Under the pieces are notes generated by a model. It had not been told where the DNA came from, searched no databases, and saw nothing but the letters and a program-made list of their open reading frames with translations. 64,000 bases of DNA from Coriaria nepalensis (Eukaryota > Streptophyta > Magnoliopsida > Cucurbitales > Coriariaceae), in assembly GCA_027186245.1 (NCBI GenBank), contig CP114495.1, positions 6,091,001-6,155,000 on the forward strand, in the 5' to 3' direction. The stretch's first letter is position 1. Every line of letters starts with the position of its first letter. Of the stretch, positions 36,150 to 47,807 are shown in pieces. The position numbers were made by a program, and so were the translations under genes.

Positions 36150-36810
36150 TTATGGTTAGTTTAGTTTCAATTTAATTGAGAATAAGTAGAATAATTTAAA
36201 TAATAATAATAATAATGATATATTTTAATATGTATATTTAATTATCTGAATAATTAATATTTTGATTTTTTTCAAAATCATTTAATTATAACAAAATTTT
36301 AATAATCTTACTAACATCTTATATATTGGCCTAAGATCACATACCGATATGTGAAATGTCGGTCTGAGATTCAAATAAATATATAAGATGTTAGTCTATA
36401 CATCTCATGACCGATAAGGCAATCGACACATAGAGTAACTCTAGTAACTCTAAATGGTTGAAAGGCCTTTCACAGGTCGTCTATTGTTTATTACACTTTA
36501 AACTATTACAAGGTCAAGTTATGATATTTAGACTTACATCTCACATATCGGTCTATGGTTTCAAGCCCACATGTGAGATATCAGTCGATGCATCTACTGG
36601 TCGAAGGGTCGAATGTCCTATCAACCCGTCGAGTAAACAAAAAGATATGGTACTCGACGGGTCGATGAGGTATCGAGTAAACTACCATCTGATATTGATA
36701 TTAATTATTTTTACGACTGAATGTAGAAATCATTGCCATAATTCATGAACTGTCTCATTAATTATTTCAAAAAATAAACATATACTTTTATCAATTAACA
36801 CTGAATATAC

Positions 36811-36841
<31 letters not shown>

Positions 36842-37050
36842 ATCTAATACTTTCTATTACAAATACTAAACTTATAATCAAACAATATTCACTAAATTAC
36901 AGTCCATGATGTCTGAGGTTATTTAATTAAGAAGCCATCTTAGCAACATGAAACTGCTAGACATAAGTTTTGGATACAGTTTTAAAAATAGGGGGTTAGT
37001 TCAGAACTGCCCAGTTGCTTCTAGTCCACCTACAATACCCCCTACTAAAA
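36150..37050. other. Intergenic; inverted words and an AT microsatellite
   Basis: Near 36340-36600 the words ACATACCGATATGTG, CTCACATATCGG and CCACATGTGAGATATC recur in both directions, suggesting a decayed inverted-repeat element. An AT run lies at about 36817-36841. No gene was recognised. Confidence 0.4.
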
Positions 37051-37126
37051 CATAATCCCACATTAGGATCAATATTAGAAACAAATAAAATGGATTAACC
37101 TTAAAAAAAAATTATTGAACTTAACG

Positions 37127-37480
37127 TACCTGCCATTTGTCTTGAGGATGTTTTTCCACCTTTTGCTTTACTTTCCAATAATCCTCAATCTCATCCTTTG
37201 TCAGCGATCGATTCCTTTTGTATTTCACTACACATCACAAACTCTCGCTTGTTAATATCTAATCGCAATCCAATAAGAATGAATAGTTTCTTGTTAACAC
37301 CAAGAAAAATCGTAATCCATCACATATATATTAATCACAAGCACATTGAAGAGGATTATTACCTAATTTGAATGGCTTGAAAGCTCCTTACTACTTTAAT
37401 GGCGACAGAGATGAGAGTGATTTTTCATGATGGTTGAGAGCTCCAGACTAGGTAATAATGGTGAAAGGGGGAAAAAGAAA
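37127..37480 (-). pseudogene. Possible fragment of an unidentified gene (minus strand)
   Basis: On the minus strand one open stretch reads RSLTKDEIEDYWKVKQKVEK and is followed by HPQDKWQ and a consensus donor (CAG|GTACGT at about 37131). This charged, helical composition looks like a real exon rather than chance. Upstream, another possible donor (ATTAG|GTAATAA) lies near 37362 after a candidate leader. No start codon is in frame with the coding piece and no convincing downstream exon was found, so it may be a remnant. I do not recognise the family. Confidence 0.3.
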
Positions 37481-38920
37481 GAAAAAGGTATTTGAGACGA
37501 TAACCTATTCGCTCCAATTTTTCATAAATCAGCGTCAAATTGCACGTGTTTATTTCTATGTATTTTATAATCGAGAAACAAACTAGTGTTGTGGTGAGAT
37601 GGTAGTCAATCCTTTTGCTATAGCCGTGGACCCTTTTAGATGCTTCAGTACATGTTGTACTTTCATTTTTCGGCTCTTCGCTTAGAGATGCCTCTTATCG
37701 CTAGTGAGTTGGCTTGCTCTGTAGCTGCTCTTACTAGCTATTTGGGGTTTTTCCAAGCCTTGGCTTTCACTTTAAGTATATCTATGAGATTAGCTTATCA
37801 AACCCTAGTGCTCGCCTAGTCTTCAGTTTGTTCCTCCAGTACCACATAGGACAAGATTTGTTTAGGATGGGTTATGACAAATCAAACGGATGTTGCACCT
37901 TAGTTCTAGTGGGCAGGGATCTTCTAGGTAGATTTCTATGCGCGAAATCCCATAACTACAAGTGCACCTTTAAGCTTCACTTCCCAATAATGGTATCCAT
38001 GCAATTTGGTTTTACCTTGCATATTCCATTATCGATGACATTTATAGTCAATGTTGACCTCCCGCAGTGATGCAGTTTCTTTCGTGCTGAGGATGTAGCC
38101 GTGGTAGTGGTGGACACTGAGTCTAGGCTATAGAAGTTTGGATCAGAGTACATCTATATCATCTCTTTTCTTTTCTAGTGGAGTCACTCAATAGCTGAGT
38201 GTTTTCCTCCGACTGTCGATGTTGTCCTTTCACAACCGCAGATACGCCTTGGAGTGAGTGCTACTGCTCTAGTTTGTAAGGCAGCATGTATGTACTTTAT
38301 TCCTTTTGGCTTATGCACATTTCTACCTTATTATGACTGACGTTCTTGTTTTGTAGCTTCAAAGTTTAGTTATCTTACTCGTCTTAGTCTCAGTCAATAG
38401 ACTGAGACCGACGCGTATCTAGTAGATGTTCACTTTGCTGCAGACTTGGATGCCCAGATTGTTTTGGCTAGTACTCAAGTAATAAACATTTTCCATTTTT
38501 ATGCATTACAATTTTTTATACTTACATTTGTTTTCTTGATAGGTGACAAGCACTAGTAGGCCTAGAAACAAGTGGTAGAGGCTTACCATCTGGATTCATA
38601 CCTCTTATTCCTTACCTAGGGAGCATCCTATGTCTGATGATATTGATGTTGAGATTTTCGTTGGCGGCCCTATTAGATCTAATGTAGGGGGAATATATGA
38701 AAGGCATGAACTATAAAGGTATAATAATAATAATGGTTATGATGGTTGGTCTTTTGAAAAGCTGAAAGACACAAAAATGCTTTTCTTCTTTTTTCTACTT
38801 TATTAATGTATTATCGTTTCAGATGTGGGCCCGCAGTCTTCAGGAGGGCTCACAGAAATATCATACCCATTATGAGCATTTCACAAGGCACGAGCTTAGA
38901 TATTAAAGAAGTGGTCGGTA
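37481..38920. other. Unassigned sequence with broken open frames
   Basis: Plus-strand pieces such as 37828-38070 and the stretch around 38350-38700 (FSYLTRLSLSQ, DAYLVDVHFAADLDAQIV, REHPMSDDIDVEIFVGGPIR) have protein-like composition but several stops and shifts. They may be a decayed transposon or captured gene. I do not recognise a family. Confidence 0.3.
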
Positions 38921-39960
38921 GTTTCATTTGGGCCGGAAAATGGTTATTGGGCCGGAAAATAGTTTCATTTCTAAAATGGTTATTCATACCCCTTTCTAGT
39001 TGTAGGGAGACCCTCGAATTTGCTTAACAACACTTTGAATTAATCAAAGGACTTCTTTGATTTGTGGATAAACACTTGAATTTTGCTCTTGACTCACTAG
39101 ACTTTATGAAAGTTTCCTATGACTTTGAGAAAATGCCCTAGAAATAAACTAAAATGGATCGAAATAGAGATCAGTTGACCCATAATTGTCAAACTTTTGG
39201 GCTTGAGGATCCTAGGAGGCCAACACTGGTCGGCCAACAATTAACTGCCTAATCAGCTTGTTCAATCGACTAGCAGCCGTCAGCTAGTTGCTGGCTGGCC
39301 ACCCAACCATTTCACGGGGGCAGTTGGCCGACCGATGGGCCATTTAATTTGCTGATCGATCACTTTTCAGCTGACTTGGTCATATTTGTGTAGAGATTTT
39401 CTTTATGCATAAGTTATGTGACTCATAAAACCACAACCTCTAATATTAAGATGATGGATCTTATCTTATCACCCTACATTATTGTAAATACTTAAACACA
39501 TGCCCAAGCCTCACCTTAGTTGTAGCATTTGGGATTATCATGTATAGTGATATCAAAATATGATATCTTACATGTCAATATTCTAGTGATCTTTGGTTTG
39601 GGCATAATAAGTATAAGAGTCACCGACAAAACTTATTAATAGTAATATTCTTTCCATTGAGTTTTGTCAAGTAATCACGTTCAGTGATTAAGTCTCTACT
39701 AATTACCTAAATGGCCATCCTTGTGTTCTCGACATCGATGAACATGAGATCATCATTATTCTCTTCGAATATGATAGTGCATGTAATAATCTCTCAAGAT
39801 TGTAATTATCTCATCATAATAATCTTATGACTAAGAACTATTTGGATCTCAGACTTAACCAACTTGGATTTTATTGTTCCATGATCTCTATCATGGATCC
39901 AACTCTATATATGAGAACATGAAATCTATCACGTACGCTTAGATTGAGTATTTATAGGAT
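38921..39960 (-). mobile_element. LTR-like remnant adjoining a gypsy gag piece
   Basis: 39170-39360 has repeated GGCCGACC/GGCTGGCC-type words like the G+C-richer LTR text near 18.1-18.9 kb, and 39420-39940 resembles the ends of the other LTR blocks, including CATGATCTCTATCATG at 39880-39895. A gag remnant follows at once on the right. Boundaries and family are uncertain. Confidence 0.4.
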
Positions 39961-39962
39961 TA

Positions 39963-41110
39963 TTTGGGACACTTTCTAAACACTAGAAATAAAGAAATAC
40001 AACTTCCAAAATAATAAATAAAGCTTAGAAAATATGAAAGACTTGATAAAAACCCAAGAGAGTGAATAATAAATAAGGATGGAAAAACCCAAGTGTATTT
40101 GATGTACTCAAATACACTTTTTGAATCTTGTTGTAAGTTGCTAAATTGAGAAAATATTGTTTGACAAAAATCCACCGTAAGAAACTTTTTTTTAGCCGAG
40201 ATTTCATTTTCTCGCATGAAGAAATCTTTGGCTTACCCTTATGAAACCTCATCTCTTGAGTTTTATCCCACCATATTGAAGCATAGCAATGAAGCCTTAT
40301 AGCTAGAAGCTTCACATATTGATTCTCCATTGTCTGCTTATAGTAGAAGAACATCTCAATGACGCTAAGCCATTTCAGAAATTCTACGTGTTAAAGGAAA
40401 TCATGAAACACCGGTAAGTCAATCTTTAAGGTGTTAGAATCACGATAGAATACCCCTTGTGGATATCCTCTACAATTGGTAAAAGGATTCATCTAAGACT
40501 CGTCACTTGACAAATCCTGACATGAACTATGATGCTCATAATAAGCTTATTGGAGTTCAAGGCATAAAGTGAGATCTTCAATTTGTCTTTGAAGTGCTTG
40601 AATTTTATCACCTCCCTCGTCTCTCCCATTTTGGTTAGCACGACCTCTACCTCTATGTGCTTCCATGAGAGATTATAGACATTATCCAAAGACCTCTACC
40701 TCTGAGGGAAGAACGATAAACTCAATTGACAACAAGAAATGAAGATAGATAATCAGATCAACATGCTCAATACTTCACATATCAAAAATTGATTACATTG
40801 ATGTTTACATTAAGTATTTATATTTGGGACACTTTCCAAGCACTAGAACTAAAGAAATACAACTTCCAAAATAGTAAATAAGACTTAGAGAATATGAAAG
40901 ACTCGTACGAAAAGAAAAGAGTTGATAAGAACCCAAGGAAGTGAATACGGATGGAAATTCGTCCAATTTGCCCAACTTGACCTCTTTAGAATAATTGTAC
41001 CATAACTTTGTCTGGAAGGCCACATATTGCATGACGTAAGATGCACTGAACTCTTGAGTGACAAAGCTTTCCAATGATGTATTGCTTGCAAATTAGTTTC
41101 ACTAAATTTA
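39963..41110 (-). pseudogene. Gypsy-type gag remnant with a repeated flank
   Basis: Minus strand, from right to left: HRGRGRANQNGRDEGGDKIQ, then ALQRQIEDLTL (about 40660-40560), FLKWLSVIEMFFYYKQ (about 40385-40335), VKLLAIRLHCYASIWWDKTQ and KISSCEKMKSRLKKSFL (to about 40180). These match the retrotransposon gag domain of plant gypsy elements (the ...LRKYASLWW... block). Frame changes and stops interrupt it. The segment at 39963-40100 (TTTGGGACACTTTCTAAACA) is repeated at 40824-40950 (TTTGGGACACTTTCCAAGCA), so part of the element is duplicated with the same orientation. Confidence 0.7.
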
Positions 41111-44110
41111 GTCCAGAATAATCGAAAATATCATCAAACCGTTACACTTGGCGCTTACGCAATGCATCAATCTTAGTTCAAAAATATGTGCATCCATAAT
41201 CCACGGTCCATTTTATATTGATAGCTGAAATCGAAAGGGATAAAAATTTATATATATTCTCTTATTTGTTGGACAAATTTGCCCATCAAATAGATTTTTA
41301 TTTTTATTGTAACCCCTTAAATTATTACTCAAGTTTCAGAAAAAATAAAGTGTTATTTTTTTCCCCCTATCATACGACATTTTACTAGGAAGTCCAATAA
41401 CAAAATTTCAAAGAGAATGCAAAAATGTTGATTAATAAGAGAACATAATTTCACAAAAATGTTACAAAATAACATAAATTATATTTTCGTGATCGAAATT
41501 AAATTTTTTAAGGAAAAATTTGTCTAAAAATGTAAGAGAAAACATATAGGTTTTTATATCTTTTAATTTCAACCATCAATATAAATTAGAATGTGGACTA
41601 TGAATGCACATATTTTTGCATTAGGATCTTTTTTTTTTTTTTTTTAAATTTTATTGAATCTTTTTCTTATTTAATGAATGGAGTTAATTTTCATTATTGA
41701 TTGTCGAAGATGATTTAAATGCACATGCACATGCACATGCGAAAACAACCAAAAACCAAAAAGCAACACAACAAATCTTAAGCAATCTACTGTATCATGT
41801 GCATAGGTAGGAGAGAAGGGAGAGACAAAACGGAGAAAGCATCTGTGTATACAATCAACCCGTTATCTTATTACACATATGCATGAGATCAATTTTAGAC
41901 CCATGTGCATAAGCACTAAACAAATTGCATTTAACTTGTTCAATTTCTATTTAATTATTACAAGCCTACAAGTGTAGTTAGATGAAATTGATACAGGAAG
42001 ATAAATAAAATGTATATATGTCAAATCAAAATCTAAGAAAAATAAAGATACATTTACAAAACTAATATAAATCGATTTACTAATAGTATAAAATAGAATA
42101 AATAAAATTGGAGATCTAATAATTATTTCTTAAATTGATCGATAAAATCACGTCAAATTAATTATATACTTTTTTATATACTAAATAATATGATTTTATT
42201 TATCATATTATAAATATAATTAACGCAATAAATTTTCTTTATTTTCTATCATCTCACATTACCAATTTTAACATGAATTCGTAGTTTTTATTTGGGTTTG
42301 ATATCAAAAGGCACTCATGATTGAATCCTTAATTTTAACCTCATAAATTAATTACCGTTGGAGATATCTCATGAATCAAGAAATTGAGTTAGATTATGGA
42401 GAAGTAAATGTTTCCCAAAGTAAGACAGTAGTCAGGGGGAGGTTGAAAATAGAACATAGCATGTGAGTGCCAACTAAATTGTTTCAATAGAACGTAAGTT
42501 GTTAAACCAATAATGCAAATGAGATTATCTTACTCATATGTTATGGGTAAGATAGAGTCAAACATACATTTATTATATGTATATCCTTCTGCCTTCAGGC
42601 ATACCCTATTTAGAGGCCCTATCTTCCTGTAATATATTTTATCTTTACTTTTTAATTATAGTATATTAAAATCTAAGTCCACTTAGTCATTGGACAAAAA
42701 ATTGATATATATATATATATATATATATCTATTTAAATAATTTTTAATATTTGAACATTAATTAATTAGTAGTTTAATTTATCTTATAAACTGTTAAATT
42801 ATACTACTTACTCATTGCAATGATATATTATTCTATTTTATATGTAGCCTATAATTCTTTATACATATATATATATATATTAATTTTCCTTAAACTTAAT
42901 AAATAGACTTGATAGTATTAGTAGTAGTTACCAGATTACATTTACTGTGAAGCATGAACTCAAATAAAATAAATGGTTAGAAATTAGATTAGTTAACCTC
43001 TTTCCAAGCAACTTCTTCTATCACACTAATCCCTTACAAATACAAGGTGTCAAGTGCATGGCTTCATATATAATAATACAAAGAGCTTTATTAGACCTAC
43101 CTTCGAATCAAAGGACCAAAAAACTATAAAGATATTATTAATGGTCTTGGTATCATGATTGTCCACATTTACTTTGGTGGACCCTACAACCCCATGCATT
43201 GCCATATTCATTTATATGCCAAGACCAAAGTAGACCTCAAATGGGACTCCTCCTCCTCCTCCTAGCCACGTTGATCATATAAGTATTCTACTACTCAGAT
43301 TTTGCAAGTTCATGACCAAATTTCACATGGTTTCCTCTTCTAATTCCCATATCCCGCGTTAAACCAATTAGATGAATTTACAGAAATACCCTTGAGAACT
43401 AAACGTTGTTAAAAAAGTACATGCGTTGTGCTGGAGAAATTCTCCTATGTCTCAGTTGTATATCACAATTGTGAGAGAGAATGATGGGATCCATATGCAT
43501 GTTGGATATTTTTGTATGTGATATATTAAATTTCATAAAAAATATAAACGTCATTCTTATTTGATAGATAATATAATGAATGAGAATGAAATTTATACTT
43601 ATAATAAATTTTGGTATGTCACTTAATCACATATCATATTATATGCATATTATACAAAAATGTCTCTAGTATTAAAGTTATAATCAGAGACCCCTACTTA
43701 TCCTACTTCTATATATAAATAAGGAATCAAAAATCTTAAAAGCCTAATACATGTCATATAAATTGATCAATGCTAATAATTGACTTTGGTATAAGGACAA
43801 ATTGGTAAGAAGAAAAAACTAATCAATCACTAGGAATCTATGCCATAATTCTTCTAGGAGGCTGGCAGGAAAGGCTTATCAATGGAGCTTCCTCTCACCT
43901 TCTTAACCCCCAAACATGCCTTTCCTAATGATAATCACAACTTAAGAAGACCAAACTGTCCTCGGTAAAATGGGAGTTTTAACATTTGACATAAAACACA
44001 AACAACTGAAACAGTACTAAGATGTGAGAGAAGTAAAATAAGAGTAGATAAGTTTCGTCTGAAAAAGAGAAAATGCCTTAAATTGGTTTTGAAAGCTACT
44101 CCTCAACTGT
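41111..44110. other. Intergenic, 3 kb upstream of the IQD gene
   Basis: AT-rich with a T-run near 41630-41645, a few CACATG repeats at about 41723-41740, and AT microsatellites at about 42706-42728 and 42862-42880. No open frame or RNA gene was recognised. Confidence 0.5.
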
Positions 44111-44139
44111 ATACATCAAAGCTTTTATAAGATTTGTTG

Positions 44140-44175
44140 CTTCCTTTTTCTTCTTCTTCTTCTTCTTCTCCTTCC
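44140..44175 (+). repeat. TTC repeat in the IQD leader
   Basis: A (TTC)n pyrimidine tract lies about 50 bp before the IQD start codon, probably in its 5' untranslated region. Such tracts are common in plant leaders. Confidence 0.7.
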
Positions 44176-44221
44176 ATTAATAGCAGCTTATATTTCTCCA
44201 AGCATTTTCAGCAAAAAAGAA

Positions 44222-46029
44222 ATGGGGAAGACAGGCAAATGGCTTAGAAACTTCTTGACAGGGAAGAAAGAGAAGGAGAAGGGTCCAAGAAATCAGAATT
44301 CAGCTAATTATTCAACTGAGAATGTCACTACCACTCCATTATCAACCCCACAAACAAATTCAAAAGAGAAAAAGAGATGGAGTTTTCGAAGATCCTCCGC
44401 CACGTCAGCCTCTCCAAGGGATTTGAATCCCACCGATCCGGTGGCACGGAATATCATGTCGGAAATAGAAAACGAGCACAAAAGGAATGTGATGGCAGTG
44501 GCGGCAGCCACAGAGGCTGCGGTAGCTGCTGCCCAGGCGGCCATGGCCGTAATCAGGCTAACTGCCGCGGCCAATGGGAAAACAGAGGCAATTGAAGAGG
44601 CAGCCGCAATAAAAATTCAATCCGTTTTTCGCTCTCATCTGGTATGAACCTCAAGAATTTCTTATCAATTTCGCCTGTAAGCCATTTCTTCAATGTTCTT
44701 ATTTGGATGAATATTATTATTCTTTGTTTTTTTATTTTTTTTAAAATATGGGCAGGCAAGAAAAGCACTATGTGCATTGAAGGGATTGGTGAAATTGCAA
44801 GCATTGGTGAGGGGTCATTTAATGAGAAAACAAGCCACAGCTACCCTTAGGTGTATGCAAGCATTGATGACGGCGCAGGCTCGAGCTCGAGCACAGAGGA
44901 TTCGAATGGTTGAAGATGGTAAGGTTTCTAATCAGCGGCAATCCATTCACAGAAAATCAATCTACGACAGTCAGTTAAGTCCTCAAAATCATGTAAGTGG
45001 CATTAGATGGGTTGTTTCTTTTTCTTTTTTTTTTTTTTCTTTTTTTTTTCCAAACTTTGATGGGTTCTTGATAATTGATATATTTTTCTGATATTTATTT
45101 GTGCTTAACATATATATTGAGTTAATTCCAATTTAAGCTTGTCATTATATTGTGGGCTCCTCGTGATCAGTTCAAACATGTTCTATTAAGAAATCCATTT
45201 TTGTGTAGACTTTATAGAACCACTATATGTCTTGTATGCACAATTAGGTGATTTTATAACGGCTTAACCTCTTGGAATGACCTTTTTAACTAAGCAGATG
45301 CCTGACAATTTGTGTATGTAGGAGCATGAAAGAGGCTTATTGGAGGAGAATATTAAGATAGTGGAGGTGGATCTCGGGAACTATAAGGAATCTCTCAAGA
45401 ACAAAAACAGCCACCCACAACCAGAACAAAAAGATAAAAAAATTTTCACAAACCAAGCATTCTCCACGCAAGAAAACTACCAATTCTCAATCTCACCAGG
45501 CCCGGCAGCACTCACTGAAATGAGTCCAAGAGCTTCGAGTGGCCATTTTGAGGAATATTCCTTTGGAACAACCCAGAGCAGCCCACAATACTACTCCGCC
45601 ATGTCCAAATCTGACCCAACAAAACTCCCAATGTTCGGTTTTCAACAGTCGGAGTACGCGGAATCATTATCGTTTGACTACCAAGTCTGTCCTAGTTACA
45701 TGGCTAACACAGAATCTTCGAGAGCTAAGGCTCGGTCCCAGAGTGCACCCAAGACAAGGCCGGTAGAGCCTTTTGAGAGGCAACCTAGCCGGAGAAGGGT
45801 GTCTATAGAAGGTCGGAACGGTGTTCCGAGGGCGGTTAGGATGCAACGGTCCTCATCACATTTGGGGCCTGCTGCTCAGAATTATCAATATCCGTGGTCG
45901 GTCAAGCTCGACCGATCCACGGTTTCGCTTAAAGATAGTGAGTGTGGATCCACAAGTACTGTGCTCACAAATACCAATTATTGCAGATCACTTGTTGCTT
46001 CTGATGTGAGTAGATGGAAGAGTAGGTAG
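44222..46029 (+). CDS. IQ-domain (IQD) calmodulin-binding protein, three exons
   Basis: Exons 44222-44641, 44756-44992, 45322-46029, all phase 0, giving 454 aa. It starts [16 protein letters not shown], the basic start typical of IQDs. The IQ67 domain begins at about residue 128 ([19 protein letters not shown]) and continues through [17 protein letters not shown] and [17 protein letters not shown] motifs of this type bind calmodulin or calmodulin-like proteins. The first intron splits IQ67 at the position and phase conserved in the family. A DUF4005-type C-terminus is visible at about residues 343-366 ([20 protein letters not shown]). An Ala-rich helix precedes the IQ region. IQDs act as scaffolds at microtubules, plasma membrane or nucleus; the exact member is not assigned. 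Confidence 0.93.
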
Positions 46030-46628
46030 TATGAATTAATAGATCTCTTAATTTTATTATTTTACGTAAGATGATTTATTGTTTATTTGTGATCACAGAC
46101 TAATGGAAATAGGTACTGATGCGATGAATATCTATCCTTCAAGATTTAAGCAGCTCTATTGCATTATACACAAATTGCAATAATATTCCACTTGGTGACG
46201 AAAGTGTGTTTAAATATCTTTTTTATTTTTTCTAAATTTGTTTGTTTGCTGTTTAATTTTTGTATTACGTAACTCGAAATGGTACATGGGTTGTGGATTT
46301 TGTGCCTTATTTTCACATAGAAATTAGAGTAAAATTTTGATTAATTAATAATTTTAATTAAATAATTAAAAAAAAAAAAACAAAAGTTAATAAATTTTTT
46401 TTAATTTCAATAATATTAATTTATTAAAGTTATATTATATACAAGGGGAAAATTTGCTATAATAGTATTTAATTACAATAACTTTTATAAATTAAGAATT
46501 AAGATTCAATTTATAATTTTGACTCAGAAAATGGTGATATAGAATGCCCGAATCAAATATTCCTTCAAAAAAAATGTTATGTGACAAAATTAAAACCTTC
46601 TCCATTTTAACTCCTTCGAGTATTTTCC

Positions 46629-46671
<43 letters not shown>

Positions 46672-47620
46672 TATTGTTTTTTAGCTTTCTTCTTTTGCCC
46701 AACTCTTGTCCCATCCAGAATGGGGGATATATAAATGAAATAGGTAAAGGGGATCGAGAAAATAAATGAAAAATGTTGAAGCGAAATTTGGCTCGCTGCC
46801 GATCACGCTAGAAATAGAAATAGTGAGAAGGTTCGTCGTGGTTATGATCAACAAAGCTCCTTCGAAAATTAAGTTAGTATCGTCTATCAATAGTATAAGT
46901 AGAGGCCAAATTAGAAAGAAAAATAAGTATAACCAAATTTCACTATTTTGGTGTAATGTAGATTTTATTTCGTATCTAGAATTCGCCTTTAATTTCACCT
47001 TTATCAAAGTGTTTATGTATTTATTCAATTATTCTATTAAATTATTTCTTGCATTAACTGTTCTTTATTTGTTTTAAGCATTTATTTTTTTAAGTTTCTA
47101 TTTCTGTAATCATTCTTCATTTAATTAAAATTAGGTAATTTCTAATTCATTCTATTAGTCAATAAATATGTTAAAAATAAAATATAACCTAAATTAACTT
47201 TAAATCTTTTACCTATTTATTATAATAATTATATTTTTTTTAAAGTACCATATTTATTATATTTATTTAAAATTTTAATTAATAATATAAAATTCACTCT
47301 GAATTTTTAACTCTTACAATTATTATAATAATTTATTTTATTATTTTATATAAATTAATCTGATATTTAAAATCATATTAATTTCCAAAACTAAAAGTCA
47401 ATTTTAAATAAATAAATTATAAATAACTATATAAATACATATAAAATCTTAATTTTTTTTTCTTATTTATTTATATTAATATTCATACATCACCCATCAA
47501 AAACATCCAAATTATTATTTTATATACTTATAAAATTAGTATATATAGACTAGAGATATTTCATAAGCCCACGTCACTTTATGGCTGAAATATGTGTGGA
47601 CTATAGATTGGTCTTTTAAC
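46030..47620. other. Intergenic between IQD and RPS3A
   Basis: Very AT-rich. A T-run of about 33 bases lies at 46634-46666. Overlapping open frames on both strands at 46681-47077 have no recognisable product. Confidence 0.5.
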
Positions 47621-47629
47621 GAATCAGAA

Positions 47630-47807
47630 GCCTCAGCCCAATGGGCCAGAACCGATAAATAAAGCCCTAGCCGCCCCCCATATAATTCCTTTTTCCAAGT
47701 TAGGGTGTTTTTTATCAATGTGGAAGAAAGGGTTTGTCAGTAGTGCTTGCCGTCTTCCATCAGTTTTCTTTCTGCAGCTTATACCGAGCTTCTAACTTTT
47801 CCCAACC
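47630..47807 (+). promoter_or_regulatory. Ribosomal-protein-type promoter and leader of RPS3A
   Basis: AGCCCAATGGGCC at 47635-47647 contains two site II elements (TGGGCY) in opposite directions. Nearby is a telo-box-like AAGCCCTAG (47661-47669) and a TATA-like ATAAATAAA just before it. Site II plus telo-box is the known arrangement in plant ribosomal protein promoters. The leader before the ATG is pyrimidine-rich (GTCTTCCATCAGTTTTCTTT). Confidence 0.65.

Noticed and set aside
46681..47077. Overlapping open frames on both strands
   Set aside because: AT-rich intergenic sequence; neither frame resembles a known protein.
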